Assembly: GCF_021532625.1 (NCBI RefSeq)
Contig: NZ_JAKGAR010000002.1
Span: 804,282-868,281 of the forward strand
Reading direction: 5' to 3'
DNA from: Octadecabacter algicola
GTDB lineage: Bacteria > Pseudomonadota > Alphaproteobacteria > Rhodobacterales > Rhodobacteraceae
DNA: 64,000 nt
In this document: positions 1-9,335 of the stretch, one piece after another
How positions within the stretch are numbered: position 1 is the stretch's first letter
Layout of the letters: the number at the start of each line of letters is the position of its first letter
Translations under genes and position numbers: made by a program
Notes under the pieces: generated by a model
The model's input: only the letters and a program-made list of their open reading frames with translations
Database searches by the model: none
Told to the model about the DNA's origin: nothing

Positions 1-576
1 GTCTCGGCGGAACGTGATCGTGGGGTCAAAACGTTGATCCTGTCCGAAGAGAACCTCATGGGGTCTATGGGCAATAACTTTCGGTCGGGGTCGTTTTACG
101 GCGATGTAGCGCAGCGCCTTGCGGCCTACGACAGTCTGCTGCCACAGTCACCCAATCGCGTCGCGATGGGTGTGCGTGACTACGGGGCTGTCTGGACTTC
201 AGCGTTTCATTACCTGCCACAAGTTGGCAAGAACGCTCCCCCGCTTGAAAGCGCGCGAGAGGCCTTGCTGGACAATCGGCGCGGTTGGCCTGAAGTGGTT
301 CGTGATGTCGCAACGGTTTGGCCAGATTCACCTATGTTGCTTTGGCAGCAAGAAGATCTGGAAGCAGAGACTGTGCAGATTTGTGCGTCGATCACTGGGT
401 TAAGCGTCGATCAAATCGTTGTACCGGACGGAAAAATAAACGCCCGCAAGGCCAAGACGCCACGCCCGGATGTATTTGATGCCGAGGAACGCAAACATCT
501 GACCCATCGCTACAACCGACACCTACGACGGCTGCGCAAAGCTGACGGTCTTGGCTGGGCTGGGGGGCAGGCGTGA
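1..576 (+). CDS. Sulfotransferase-like protein, 5' end outside window
   Basis: The reading frame is open from base 1, so the start and the expected N-terminal P-loop lie outside the window. The visible part has the segment LILSEENLMG, matched by [10 protein letters not shown] in the complete paralogue at 1227-2255; both then show a 'G-R-Y/D-Y-x-A-x-W-x-S' stretch and a 'RRWxxVxRDxxTxxPD' stretch. These features fit P-loop sulfotransferase-like proteins of Roseobacter genomes that may sulfate surface glycans. Substrate unknown. It is separated from its paralogue by an opposite-strand DUF4174 gene, with only 4 bp between the two convergent stops. The family call is inferred through the paralogue and is moderate. 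Confidence 0.6.
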   Translation, partial: VSAERDRGVKTLILSEENLMGSMGNNFRSGSFYGDVAQRLAAYDSLLPQSPNRVAMGVRDYGAVWTSAFHYLPQVGKNAPPLESAREALLDNRRGWPEVVRDVATVWPDSPMLLWQQEDLEAETVQICASITGLSVDQIVVPDGKINARKAKTPRPDVFDAEERKHLTHRYNRHLRRLRKADGLGWAGGQA

Positions 577-580
577 TGGA

Positions 581-1048
581 TTACGGTTCCGCGCGGCGAT
601 CTACTATTTCTTGTTGCCGAAGTGGCATCTTGTCGATGGAGCGGGTGATTTCGCGCACGGTCCAAGGAGAAGGCTTGCGCAGTTCGACCTCACCGTCCTT
701 GCCGATGATGACGAGCATGAAACCGCGGGGGCGCAAACGTGTGCGCAGCGCGCTTTCTGCATCAGGGTCGGTGTCCGTCAATATGACAACATCACGTTCC
801 GCAAGATCATCCGCACGATCGCGCAGGAGGTCCATCTGTTGGATAAAACGCGGATCGTTCGGACTGTCAGCAAAGACGACGACAGGGCGCGCAACCCAGA
901 TAAAGCTATCAATATCCAAAGAAGTTGCATCAAATGCGACTGTTTTGTCGGTTTCCCACTGGTCTACGACTGTAGGTTCAACGTCGTCTTGTGCGCTTCC
1001 CGCGGAGGCCCATAAGACCAATGATAATAATGCCAATAGTCGGATCAT
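581..1048 (-). CDS. DUF4174 domain-containing secreted protein
   Basis: 155 residues. The N-terminus (MIRLLALLSLVLWASAGSAQ) is a signal peptide with cleavage probably after SAQ, so the protein is periplasmic. The rest matches my memory of the DUF4174 family: a thioredoxin-like fold beginning with RPVVVFADSPNDPRF near residue 55 and ending with a 'GKDGEVELRKPSP' strand-turn-strand. No catalytic cysteine pair is visible, so redox activity is unlikely. Biochemical role unknown. It sits alone on the minus strand between two plus-strand sulfotransferase paralogues. A long plus-strand reading frame covering the same DNA is a shadow. Confidence 0.8.
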   Translation of the reverse strand: MIRLLALLSLVLWASAGSAQDDVEPTVVDQWETDKTVAFDATSLDIDSFIWVARPVVVFADSPNDPRFIQQMDLLRDRADDLAERDVVILTDTDPDAESALRTRLRPRGFMLVIIGKDGEVELRKPSPWTVREITRSIDKMPLRQQEIVDRRAEP

Positions 1049-1226
1049 TCTGCTCCCCTTTGATTATGATATAGGTGCACTGGACCAAAAGACTAAGGGG
1101 CAATCGCCCCAAGACCGCGACATTTTTAGTTTTAACCCTATGGTCAGGAACACCGCCCATTGCATTGGTAAACTTCAAGATTGTGCAAACGCACGGTCTG
1201 TTTCAATCCAATGGGGGCGCTGGTCA

Positions 1227-2255
1227 ATGGACGTCATGCTGCATCTTGGGGCGCACAGAAGTGCCTCGACATCGTTTCAGAAGTATCTTTGGACCAACCG
1301 CGTGCGATTGGCCAAACGCGGTCTGACAAGCTGGACACCGAAACGCACGCGTGATGGATTGATGGCGGGCATGGTACGTCGTCCGGCTTTGATCACACTT
1401 GAGGATGAACGAAATGCGGTTCGATCTGTCGGGCGGATCAGGGTCGAAATCGAACGGCTGGAACGTGCTGGTCAAAACGGGCTTTTGATAAGCGAAGAGA
1501 ACCTTATCGGGACGATGAGCAACAATGTCGCCGATGCGCAGCTTTATCCGTTGCTGAATGAACGCTTGATGCGCTTCAGCCCCGCGTTTGAGGGGCGCAA
1601 GCTGCGCATCGGGTTGGGCATTCGCAGCTACGAGGCCTATTGGGCGTCGTGCCTGTCGCGCCTCGTTCGGCGCGGCCTTCAAATGCCGAGCGTCGATTTC
1701 TTGGATTTTTTGACAACGCAGCCGCGACGCTGGCGCCATGTCATTCGTGATATCTCAACGACATTTCCTGACGCAGACCTGTTTGTCTGGCCTTTCGAAC
1801 GGATGGCAGGATCACCGGATCGGCAGCTTGGAGCGTTGTGGGACGGCGACTGCCAAGGGCTTGAAGGGCGCGATGTCTGGCGCGGTCGCAGCTCTGATGT
1901 TTGGCAAATGAACGAAATTCTTGCGCTCAGAGGGGAGGCGCCCATTGCGACGGGTCTCTTGGAAACGAAAGCGCGCTGGATGCCTTTCGACGATGAGCAG
2001 AAAGCAGTCTTGCGTGCAGAGTACCGCGGTGACCTCGCTTGGCTGGCGGATGGCGCTCAAGGAATGGCTACTTTCATAGATGGGCGACCAACCCCCGCTC
2101 GGTATTCTGAAGCAACACAAGTTAACGGGCAAAGAATGCCTGAAATCCGGCCTGACAGGGCTGACGTGACCCGCACCAGCGTAAAAAACGCGGTGCCATT
2201 GAGAGGACGACAAAATGGGATCGAAGAAGGACTGGGCCGATCAGGCGCAAGCTGA
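1227..2255 (+). CDS. Sulfotransferase-like protein
   Basis: 342 residues from the ATG at 1227; the in-frame sequence further upstream is antisense to the DUF4174 gene. It opens directly with [18 protein letters not shown], a P-loop like the PAPS 5'-phosphosulfate-binding loop (LHIGAHKTGTTSxQ) of bacterial sulfotransferase-like proteins. The segment [10 protein letters not shown] is shared with the truncated gene at 1-576, so the two are paralogues. Likely cytoplasmic; the acceptor (polysaccharide, lipid or small molecule) cannot be told. Its last 41 bp overlap the start of the methylmalonyl-CoA mutase gene in another frame, which is unusually long and suggests the C-terminal tail is extended beyond the core fold. 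Confidence 0.65.
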   Translation: MDVMLHLGAHRSASTSFQKYLWTNRVRLAKRGLTSWTPKRTRDGLMAGMVRRPALITLEDERNAVRSVGRIRVEIERLERAGQNGLLISEENLIGTMSNNVADAQLYPLLNERLMRFSPAFEGRKLRIGLGIRSYEAYWASCLSRLVRRGLQMPSVDFLDFLTTQPRRWRHVIRDISTTFPDADLFVWPFERMAGSPDRQLGALWDGDCQGLEGRDVWRGRSSDVWQMNEILALRGEAPIATGLLETKARWMPFDDEQKAVLRAEYRGDLAWLADGAQGMATFIDGRPTPARYSEATQVNGQRMPEIRPDRADVTRTSVKNAVPLRGRQNGIEEGLGRSGAS

Positions 2256-4341
2256 ACTGCGTGGGCGGCCACTAGATGACCTGACATGGAACACCATCGA
2301 AGGAATTGATGTTCAACCGGTTTACGGAGCCGACGATTTGGCTGGCGTCGACCATCTTGGTACGCTCCCAGGTGAGGCACCGTTTACACGCGGCGTAAAG
2401 GCGACAATGTACGCCGGCCGCCCTTGGACGATCCGCCAATATGCGGGGTTCTCCACGGCTGAAGAATCCAACGCATTCTACCGCAAAGCACTGGCTGCTG
2501 GTCAGCAGGGTGTTTCTGTGGCCTTCGATTTGGCGACACACCGAGGGTACGACAGTGATCATGAACGTGTGGTTGGTGATGTCGGTAAAGCAGGCGTCGC
2601 GATTGACAGCGTTGAGGATATGAAAATCCTGTTCGACGGTATTCCGCTTGATAAGGTCAGCGTGTCGATGACGATGAACGGGGCCGTTATTCCGATTTTG
2701 GCGAACTTCATCGTCGCGGGCGAAGAACAGGGGCATGATCGTTCTGTTCTTTCGGGCACAATTCAGAACGACATTCTGAAGGAATTCATGGTGCGCAACA
2801 CCTATGTGTATCCCCCTGAACCATCGATGCAGCTCGTCGCGGATATTATTGAATACACAGCCAATGAGATGCCGAAATTCAATTCGATTTCGATTTCCGG
2901 TTATCACATGCAAGAAGCCGGTGCGAACTTGGTGCAGGAACTTGCGTTTACGCTGGCGGACGGGCGCGAATACGTGCGCACCGCGATTGCGCGCGGCATG
3001 GATGTGGACAAATTCGCACCGCGTTTGTCGTTCTTCTTTGCTATTGGCATGAACTTCTTCATGGAGGCTGCGAAATTGCGGGCGGCGCGTCTGTTGTGGT
3101 CCCGTATTATGGCGGAGTTCGAACCCAAATCCGAAAAGTCATCCATGCTGCGGACGCACTGCCAAACATCTGGCGTGTCCCTGCAGGAACAGGACCCTTA
3201 CAACAACGTTGTGCGCACCGCTTATGAAGCGATGGCCGCCGTTTTGGGCGGCACCCAGTCTTTACACACTAACGCCTTGGACGAAGCGATTGCTTTGCCA
3301 ACCGAATTCAGTTCTCGCATTGCGCGAAATACCCAGCTGATTTTGCAGGAAGAAACCGGTGTAACCAATGTGGTGGATCCACTGGCAGGGTCTTACTACG
3401 TGGAGAAACTGACGTCTGATCTTGCGGAAGAAGCGTGGAAGATCATCGAAGAAGTCGAAGAGATGGGCGGCATGACAAAGGCTGTGGCGTCCGGCATGCC
3501 GAAACTGCGGATCGAAGAATCTGCGGCCAGAAGACAAGCGATGATCGATCGTGGTGACGAAGTGATCGTCGGCGTGAACAAGTATCGTTTGGACAAAGAA
3601 GACCCGATCGACATTCTTGATGTTGATAACGTCGCTGTGCGCGAAGCGCAGGTTGCACGGTTGGCTCAGATCCGGTCCACGCGCGATCAGGCAGCGTGTG
3701 ACGAGGCCTTGGCAGAAGTTGAACGCCGCGCCCGTGAAGGGGGCAACGTATTGGAAGCTGCAGTAGAAGCGGCCCGCCATCGTGCAACGGTTGGAGAGAT
3801 CAGTATGGCTATGGAAAAAGAGTTTGGACGTCACCGCGCGGAAGTCAAAACACTGGCTGGTGTTTATGGCGCTGCATATGAAGGCGACGAAGGCTTTGCC
3901 GCGATCCAGAAAGACGTTGAAGACTTCGCCGAAGCCGAAGGGCGTCGCCCACGTATGTTGGTCGTGAAGATGGGTCAAGATGGCCATGATCGCGGCGCGA
4001 AAGTCATCGCGACTGCGTTTGCGGATATCGGATTTGATGTGGACGTCGGCCCGTTGTTCCAAACACCGGAAGAGGCCGCGCAAGACGCCGTTGATAACGA
4101 TGTGCACGTCATCGGGATTTCGTCACAGGCGGCTGGGCACAAAACGCTTGCTCCGAAACTGATCGAAGCTTTGAAGGCTGCGGACGCTGAGGATATTTTG
4201 GTTATCTGCGGCGGTGTTATCCCGCAGCAAGATTATGAATTCCTGAAAAATGCAGGCGTTAAGGCGATCTTTGGACCGGGCACCAATATCCCAGAGGCTG
4301 CGCAGGATATTCTGCGTCTCATTCGCGACGCGAAGGGGTGA
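2215..4341 (+). CDS. scpA: Methylmalonyl-CoA mutase
   Basis: 708 residues, the usual length of the single-chain bacterial enzyme. It interconverts (R)-methylmalonyl-CoA and succinyl-CoA using adenosylcobalamin, the last step of propionyl-CoA assimilation and of the ethylmalonyl-CoA pathway. The N-terminal TIM-barrel half carries the acyl-CoA site ([14 protein letters not shown] near residues 62-75; RTHCQTSG and [20 protein letters not shown] further on). The C-terminal B12 domain has the DGHDRG signature at residues 589-594, with H591 as the lower cobalt ligand, followed by [18 protein letters not shown] lies just before the ATG. No cobalamin riboswitch is seen upstream. The next gene starts by GTGA overlap. 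Confidence 0.97.
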   Translation: MGSKKDWADQAQAELRGRPLDDLTWNTIEGIDVQPVYGADDLAGVDHLGTLPGEAPFTRGVKATMYAGRPWTIRQYAGFSTAEESNAFYRKALAAGQQGVSVAFDLATHRGYDSDHERVVGDVGKAGVAIDSVEDMKILFDGIPLDKVSVSMTMNGAVIPILANFIVAGEEQGHDRSVLSGTIQNDILKEFMVRNTYVYPPEPSMQLVADIIEYTANEMPKFNSISISGYHMQEAGANLVQELAFTLADGREYVRTAIARGMDVDKFAPRLSFFFAIGMNFFMEAAKLRAARLLWSRIMAEFEPKSEKSSMLRTHCQTSGVSLQEQDPYNNVVRTAYEAMAAVLGGTQSLHTNALDEAIALPTEFSSRIARNTQLILQEETGVTNVVDPLAGSYYVEKLTSDLAEEAWKIIEEVEEMGGMTKAVASGMPKLRIEESAARRQAMIDRGDEVIVGVNKYRLDKEDPIDILDVDNVAVREAQVARLAQIRSTRDQAACDEALAEVERRAREGGNVLEAAVEAARHRATVGEISMAMEKEFGRHRAEVKTLAGVYGAAYEGDEGFAAIQKDVEDFAEAEGRRPRMLVVKMGQDGHDRGAKVIATAFADIGFDVDVGPLFQTPEEAAQDAVDNDVHVIGISSQAAGHKTLAPKLIEALKAADAEDILVICGGVIPQQDYEFLKNAGVKAIFGPGTNIPEAAQDILRLIRDAKG

Positions 4342-4496
4342 AACGGGCGCTCATCCTCTTTGGGATGGCTGTGGCGCGGATTTTGTTCTGGATCGGTTAC
4401 CACGTTTCGCCACCCTTGCGCGCGTTTGGTTTTGCGGCGAGTTTCTATCCAACGATATTCGGCGCATTCTGGGCCGTCTGGATTTGGATAAACTAA
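4338..4496 (+). CDS. Small hydrophobic membrane protein, 52 aa
   Basis: A GTG start overlaps the stop of the mutase gene (GTGA), and the frame runs 52 codons to TAA at 4494-4496, ten bases before the VOC gene. The peptide begins [18 protein letters not shown] and has two hydrophobic stretches (residues 4-20 and about 30-51, rich in Phe, Trp and Ile) separated by [10 protein letters not shown], so it could form a two-helix hairpin in the membrane. The translational coupling to the mutase and the clean fit between two genes support it as real; I do not recognise a family. It is too short for standard gene-length cut-offs. Confidence 0.6.
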   Translation: MKRALILFGMAVARILFWIGYHVSPPLRAFGFAASFYPTIFGAFWAVWIWIN

Positions 4497-4506
4497 GGAA
4501 CAGGCG

Positions 4507-5103
4507 ATGAAGCTAGATCACTTGGCTATTGCGGCGGAAACGCTGGATGAGGGTGTTGCATGGGCCGAGGAGCGATTGGGCGTCACGTTTGAGAGTGGTG
4601 GCAAACATGAACGCTATGGCACGCACAATAAGCTTCTGGGCTTGGCTGGGTCGATCTACCTTGAAGTGATTGCCATTGATCCCGACGTCCAATGCACTGT
4701 GCCGCGTTGGTTTGATCTGGATAATTTTAGTGGTCCACCACGATTGATTAACTGGATTTGCGAGCCGGATGTTTTGGACCCCATGCTAAAACACGGAATG
4801 GAACGTGTTCCTATGCAACGCGGCGATCTGCACTGGGATATGGGGGTTCCTTTAGATGGGTCATTACCAATGGGGGGCGGGTTTCCGACGGTTTTGTCGT
4901 GGGATACGGACGTCCCGCCCGGCGTGTTGTTGACCCCGACGCGTTTGGTTCTCGAAGAACTGACGGTTCGACACCCTATAGCCGATACAATCTCTGCCGA
5001 ACTTGAAGGCATATTGGCCGATGACCGCGTGAGGTTTCGTAAGGACGATGAAATTTCATTGTCTGCGCGGTTTCGCAATCGCAACAAGGTGGTGACGTTA
5101 TGA
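4507..5103 (+). CDS. VOC-family (glyoxalase-like domain) protein
   Basis: 198 residues. Opens with MKLDHLAIAAETLDEGVAWAEERLG, the typical first beta-alpha unit of the vicinal-oxygen-chelate fold, with H5 as probable metal ligand, then HNKLLGLAGSIYLEVIAID, whose Glu is the usual second ligand of the first module. It fits the 'glyoxalase-like domain' subgroup (Pfam Glyoxalase_3) rather than glyoxalase I. Substrate unknown. SD GGAACAGG precedes the ATG. Its stop overlaps the start of the acetyltransferase (ATGA), so the pair is translationally coupled. Being next to methylmalonyl-CoA mutase invites comparison with methylmalonyl-CoA epimerase, also a VOC protein, but length and sequence do not match that enzyme. 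Confidence 0.8.
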   Translation: MKLDHLAIAAETLDEGVAWAEERLGVTFESGGKHERYGTHNKLLGLAGSIYLEVIAIDPDVQCTVPRWFDLDNFSGPPRLINWICEPDVLDPMLKHGMERVPMQRGDLHWDMGVPLDGSLPMGGGFPTVLSWDTDVPPGVLLTPTRLVLEELTVRHPIADTISAELEGILADDRVRFRKDDEISLSARFRNRNKVVTL

Positions 5104-5576
5104 TTATCCGGCCTGCAACGCAAAATGACGGCGCGGCGATTGCGGCGTTTTGGTCACCACAAATTGTTGACACAGTGGTGACGTTCAATTCGGTTCCCAA
5201 GTCGGCAGATGACGTGGCCGAGATGATCGCGGCGCGACCTTGTTTTCTTGTTGCTGAGATCGCGGAGGAGGTTATCGGCTTTGTGACTTACGATCAGTTT
5301 CGCGGGGGCGTCGGATATCGCCATACGATGGAACACACCATTATCCTTGCGCCCGACGCAAAGGGGCAGGGCGCGGGGCGAGCGCTGATGCAGGCAGCAA
5401 TGGAGCATGCCCGCGCGCGGCAAGTGCATTCGCTTTGGGCGGGGGTCAGCAGCGAGAATGCGGCAGGTGTTGCATTCCATGCGGCGCTGGGGTTTGAACA
5501 AGTCGCGGTTCTACCTCAAGTGGGCCGGAAGTTCGAACGTTGGATGGACCTTGTCTTGATGCAAAAACGGCTCTGA
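5100..5576 (+). CDS. GNAT-family N-acetyltransferase
   Basis: 158 residues. Starts MIIRPATQNDGAAIAAFW, the classical first strand of GNAT enzymes. The acetyl-CoA pyrophosphate loop is present as LAPDAKGQGAGRALMQAAMEHAR (Q/RxxGxG/A motif), and the late motif SSENAAGVAFHAALGFE is that of phosphinothricin-type acetyltransferases that act on amino groups of small molecules. It transfers acetyl from acetyl-CoA to an unidentified amine. Start overlaps the VOC stop by ATGA, so it belongs to the same operon-like string as the mutase. Confidence 0.87.
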   Translation: MIIRPATQNDGAAIAAFWSPQIVDTVVTFNSVPKSADDVAEMIAARPCFLVAEIAEEVIGFVTYDQFRGGVGYRHTMEHTIILAPDAKGQGAGRALMQAAMEHARARQVHSLWAGVSSENAAGVAFHAALGFEQVAVLPQVGRKFERWMDLVLMQKRL

Positions 5577-5607
5577 CATCCTCGTTCGGTTTGGGTAAGG
5601 TCACGTT

Positions 5608-6291
5608 ATGTCACTCTGGACTCGCATTACTGACGCTGTGTCGTCTCTTACCGCAGGCGATAGCCTGTCGGACGTATTTGCCAAGTTGCGCACGCCGCCG
5701 GAACGATCCGTTGCGTTTGCAATTGCCGTTATTGCGCTTGGCGCGAAGATGGCCAAAGCGGACGGACAAGTCACTAAAGACGAAGTCGCGGCCTTTCGAG
5801 AAGTGTTCACCATTCCCGAAGGTGAAGAGAAAAACGCCGGCCGTTTGTTCAACCTCGCTCGCACGGATGTTGCCGGATACGAGGATTATGCGCGCAAAAT
5901 CAAGGCGATGTATGGCGATGATGACGCCGCCCCCTTGTGTGAGTTGTTGGAGGGGTTGTTCCACATTGCATTGGCCGACGGCCATTACCATCCCAATGAG
6001 GATCAATTCTTAACGCAAGTCGCCGCGATTTTTGGCATGGATGATGTGCGGTTCAAACGGCTGCGGGCGCAATTCGTTCCAGATGCAGACCGCGACCCCT
6101 ATGATGTTCTGGGCGTCGCCCCTGATGCTGATATGACCGAGATTAGGCGCGCGTGGCGCAAGCTGGTGCGTGAGACACACCCAGATCAGATGATGGCGCG
6201 TGGTGTCCCCGAAGAAGCTGTTAAGCTTGCCGAAAAGAGAATGATTGCGATCAATCTTGCGTGGGACGAAATCAATGAGCGTGCGGCATGA
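5608..6291 (+). CDS. TerB-DnaJ (DjlA-like) co-chaperone
   Basis: 227 residues. Residues 30-150 form a TerB-like helical domain (FAIAVIALGAKMAKADGQVTKDEV, then LFHIALADGHYHPNEDQFL, two repeats with an acidic D-G motif that can bind metal). Residues 165-225 form a J domain, DPYDVLGVAPDADMTEIRRAWRK, with the invariant HPD at residues 191-193 that stimulates DnaK ATPase. This is the DjlA layout but without the N-terminal transmembrane helix of E. coli DjlA, so it is likely soluble. Start follows a short gap after the acetyltransferase; stop overlaps the next gene (ATGA). Confidence 0.87.
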   Translation: MSLWTRITDAVSSLTAGDSLSDVFAKLRTPPERSVAFAIAVIALGAKMAKADGQVTKDEVAAFREVFTIPEGEEKNAGRLFNLARTDVAGYEDYARKIKAMYGDDDAAPLCELLEGLFHIALADGHYHPNEDQFLTQVAAIFGMDDVRFKRLRAQFVPDADRDPYDVLGVAPDADMTEIRRAWRKLVRETHPDQMMARGVPEEAVKLAEKRMIAINLAWDEINERAA

Positions 6292-7289
6292 GGTTGGCAA
6301 CTTATAACGTCGAATGGTTTTCCAACCTTTTCAATGATGAAGGCACCTTGCTGGATGATGGCGGTTGGTCTGGTCGTTGGGATGTAAAACGCAGCGATCA
6401 GATTGCGGCAGTGGGTAAGGTATTTTCTGCATTGGATGCGGATGGGGTCATGGTCATCGAAGGGCCGGATGCCCATGCGCGGCGCGATGGTGTCGCGGCC
6501 TTAGAAGGATTTGCAGCGCGGTTCGGGTTGCGTACTCGTAAGGCTGTCATTGGCTACATTAATGATACGCAACAGGAAATCCTGTTCTTATACGACCCAG
6601 ACGTTTTGACCGTGCGCCATGATCCCCGCGAAGATGGTGCGCCATTTTTTGATGGAACGATCAAGATGGATCTGGATGTGGATTCCCACCCTGATCCGGT
6701 GCGATGGTCTAAACCGCCCCTTGAGTTGGAAGTGAAACACAAAGACGGAACAGAATTCCGGTTGATCGGTGTGCACGCCAAATCCAAAGCCCCTCATGGC
6801 GCGCGCAACGATGCCGCCGTTATGCGGATATCGATTGAAAACCGGCGCAAGCAGCTGGCCCAATGCATTTGGCTGCGCCGCCGTGTCGAAGCGCATTTAG
6901 CGGCGGGGGACAATGTCGTCGTCTTGGGGGATTTCAACGATGGCCCCGGATTGGATGAGTACGAAAAACTGTTCGGGCGGTCCGGAGTTGAGATTGTTTT
7001 AGGCGAAGGTAACGGCGAGCAGTTGTTTGATCCGCACGCTCGCATGGCTTTGTCTCAGCGGATCGGTGCAATGCCGATCACAGCACGGTTCCAAAACCAT
7101 CGGGAAGGGCGGTATCTGTCCGCGCTCCTTGATTACATCATGGTCTCGCAATCCGTACGTGACATGGGGGCGGATTGGACGATTTATCACCCTTTCGATC
7201 ATGCGGAGTGTTTCAATGACAAAGACCTATGTGCAGCGTTGTTGACGGCGTCTGATCACTTTCCAGTTGTGCTTGATCTTGTGGTTTGA
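6288..7289 (+). CDS. Endonuclease/exonuclease/phosphatase family protein
   Basis: 333 residues. The EEP fold is recognised from the N-terminal MRLATYNVEWFSNLF (Asn metal ligand), the region with VIEGPDAH where the usual catalytic Glu sits, GVHAKSK, the GDFNDGP motif near residue 215 (Asp and Asn of the active site), and the C-terminal SDHFPVVLDL with the catalytic Asp-His pair. Such Mg-dependent phosphohydrolases cut nucleic acid, phospholipid or inositol phosphates; the target cannot be assigned. No signal peptide. It overlaps the J-domain gene by ATGA. Confidence 0.85.
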   Translation: MRLATYNVEWFSNLFNDEGTLLDDGGWSGRWDVKRSDQIAAVGKVFSALDADGVMVIEGPDAHARRDGVAALEGFAARFGLRTRKAVIGYINDTQQEILFLYDPDVLTVRHDPREDGAPFFDGTIKMDLDVDSHPDPVRWSKPPLELEVKHKDGTEFRLIGVHAKSKAPHGARNDAAVMRISIENRRKQLAQCIWLRRRVEAHLAAGDNVVVLGDFNDGPGLDEYEKLFGRSGVEIVLGEGNGEQLFDPHARMALSQRIGAMPITARFQNHREGRYLSALLDYIMVSQSVRDMGADWTIYHPFDHAECFNDKDLCAALLTASDHFPVVLDLVV

Positions 7290-7324
7290 ATTGAGAAATG
7301 CCGCAAGGACCCTATATTGGGTTC

Positions 7325-7693
7325 ATGAAACATTTCCTAATCGCCGTATGCCTTTGTCTGCCCTTGCCAGCCTTTGCTGAAGACGAGGGCGAATTAGAAG
7401 AAGGGTTTTCCCTCATGGAAGAGGGGGCGAAGCTGTTGTTTCGCGGCCTCATGAACGAGGTTGAACCTACACTCGATGAGTTCTCTGATCTCGCTGGGGA
7501 GCTAGAACCCGCTCTTGAGATGCTGGCCTCTGAGATGGGTCCCGCTTTGCTGGAGCTGGTCCAAACGTTGGATTCTGTGCGCTTTTACGACAGGCCTGAA
7601 GTCTTACCAAATGGTGATATCATCATTCGACGCAAACCAGATGCGCCCGAGTATACACCTCGCGAACCAGAGGGTGCGATCATCGACCTTTAG
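7325..7693 (+). CDS. Small acidic periplasmic protein
   Basis: 122 residues from the ATG at 7325 (an earlier in-frame ATG at 7298 would place nine residues before the signal peptide). MKHFLIAVCLCLPLPAFA is a clear signal peptide, followed by a strongly acidic mature part (EDEGELEEG) and amphipathic helices with repeated LxxLxxELEPAL patterns. Orthologues in Roseobacter genomes are often labelled 'AAA+ family ATPase', which the sequence does not support: no Walker motif is present. Function unknown. It converges on the exopolyphosphatase gene, with stops overlapping by 4 bp. Confidence 0.75.
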   Translation: MKHFLIAVCLCLPLPAFAEDEGELEEGFSLMEEGAKLLFRGLMNEVEPTLDEFSDLAGELEPALEMLASEMGPALLELVQTLDSVRFYDRPEVLPNGDIIIRRKPDAPEYTPREPEGAIIDL

Positions 7694-9297
7694 AGTTTGG
7701 AACTGCGCCGCTTGCCTTTGAAACGGACTTCGCCTTTGACGTTCAAGGCTTCTGCGAGGGCGTCAAACCGCGCCTGAGCTACTTCACCGAAAAGCGGTGA
7801 TGCGGCGTCCTTGAGTACGAGTTCCAACGTACCGGCTTTCGCCGAATATTTCAGTTTACCCGGTTGCTCGTCTGCAGAGATCCACAGCATCGCGCCGAGA
7901 CGCATGGCTTTGCCAAGAATTTCCGCGCTGAGTTGATCGCGCGGCTCAGCGAGGTTGAACAGAGGTTCAAATCGCGACCCTGAGCGATTTTTGGTATAAC
8001 GGTGCAGCAAGGCAATACCGAGAAACACCCGTTCTGAATGCTTTAAACCGCCCAAGTTGGCCCGTGTCGTGTTGTCGAAGACGACTTCATGGCGGTAGTC
8101 AGGATGGGCGCGCCAACTGACATCATGCAGTAGGCAAGCCGCCCTGATGATACGCTTGCGTTGAGAGGTCGCGCGACCAAATAGGGGCATAACGAAGTGA
8201 TAAAGCGTGCGCCCGAAACCGGGAAGGCGGGCGTCTTTAGCTTCTGCGAAACGGCAGGCTTCGATCAAAGGATCGCGTTCGCGCAGTTCTGCAGGCATCT
8301 GTTCGTACAACATACCTTCGCGGATACCGTAGCTGGAAACTGCAATGTCTTTGGGTTTGAAACGTTTGACCACTTCGCGCAAAACATGAACGGCATAGGG
8401 CACAAGCGACATGCGTGAATCAGAAATGCCGCAGCGTGTCCGTAGATCTTGAAGGTCGCTTTCTTCGATGTATTTCAGGGTCTTAGAAAGGCGACTTGCT
8501 GTCATTCGATATTCGTGGAGCACCGAAAGCGGATAGCCGCGACGTTCCATGTCAATGCGCGCGATCGCCCGCCAAGATCCGCCGACAAGAAATAGTCGCT
8601 TGCCCGTTTCATTGCCCATCTGGTCAAATAAATCGGCGACAGTGTCTTTGATATAAGCGCGACGCTTCTTTTTGCTGGTGATCTCTCGCAGCTTTAGCGG
8701 ACCAAGGGCGGATGTCACGCGGCGGCCGACACGGCCTTCTGCAAGATCGGCAAGTTCCATAGACGAGCCGCCAATATCACACACAAGGCCATAGCTTCCC
8801 GGCCAACCAAGAAGAACACCCTGTGCAGATAGGCGGGCCTCTTCTTGGCCATCGATCACCCAAATACGAAGGCCTGTTTCACGCTGCACATCGGCGCAAA
8901 AATCTGGGCCGTCACTGGCTTCTCGAACGGCGGCGGTGGCGACGGCTGTCAAAGGCGGAATTCCAAGCCCCTGCGCAATGGCCACAAACCGGCGGATCGC
9001 AGAAAGTGCACGGGCGCGGCCTTCGGGGTTTAGGCGGCCTGTTTCGGCCATGCCAGCACCCAATCCAGCCATGATTTTTTCATTGTAGAAGTAGGCAGGG
9101 CTACGGGCAGCACCGTCAAATACAACCAATCGAACGGAGTTGGACCCGATGTCGATGACGCCAACACGTGACAAGGCCCGCGCTTTTTCATCATCAAATA
9201 GGGGGCGACCAAAACGTCCCCATTCGGGGTGGTCAACATCTGCAATCTGGCCGGTACTCAATTGTTCGCCCATCATCCCCCCTACGGTTTTGCCCAT
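7690..9297 (-). CDS. ppx: Exopolyphosphatase, Ppx/GppA family
   Basis: 535 residues. Hydrolyses terminal phosphate from polyphosphate and/or pppGpp. The two ATPase-fold phosphate loops are present: GVIDIGSNSVRLVVFDG at residues 46-62 and LVCDIGGSSMELADL at 171-185. The C-terminal half has an HD-like stretch (RAACLLHDVSWRAHPDYRHE), as in the long Ppx form. The first 45 residues are extra and low in similarity; in-frame ATGs at 9276 and 9273 are alternative starts. It follows the polyphosphate kinase gene on the same strand with 38 bp between, so synthesis and breakdown of polyphosphate are probably co-transcribed. Confidence 0.93.
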   Translation of the reverse strand: MGKTVGGMMGEQLSTGQIADVDHPEWGRFGRPLFDDEKARALSRVGVIDIGSNSVRLVVFDGAARSPAYFYNEKIMAGLGAGMAETGRLNPEGRARALSAIRRFVAIAQGLGIPPLTAVATAAVREASDGPDFCADVQRETGLRIWVIDGQEEARLSAQGVLLGWPGSYGLVCDIGGSSMELADLAEGRVGRRVTSALGPLKLREITSKKKRRAYIKDTVADLFDQMGNETGKRLFLVGGSWRAIARIDMERRGYPLSVLHEYRMTASRLSKTLKYIEESDLQDLRTRCGISDSRMSLVPYAVHVLREVVKRFKPKDIAVSSYGIREGMLYEQMPAELRERDPLIEACRFAEAKDARLPGFGRTLYHFVMPLFGRATSQRKRIIRAACLLHDVSWRAHPDYRHEVVFDNTTRANLGGLKHSERVFLGIALLHRYTKNRSGSRFEPLFNLAEPRDQLSAEILGKAMRLGAMLWISADEQPGKLKYSAKAGTLELVLKDAASPLFGEVAQARFDALAEALNVKGEVRFKGKRRSSKL

Positions 9298-9335
9298 TGA
9301 CCATGGCCAGTGTGATTTGCCAAGTCAACGCGTGA

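Noticed and set aside
573..1226. Upstream in-frame extension of the second sulfotransferase gene
   Set aside because: It covers the DUF4174 gene on the other strand, and the P-loop expected at the N-terminus begins only at 1227.
2130..2214. Cobalamin riboswitch before the B12-dependent mutase
   Set aside because: The leader is coding sequence of the preceding gene and shows no B12-box.
3262..4107. Minus-strand frame of 281 codons
   Set aside because: Antisense to the methylmalonyl-CoA mutase B12-binding half, with shadow composition.
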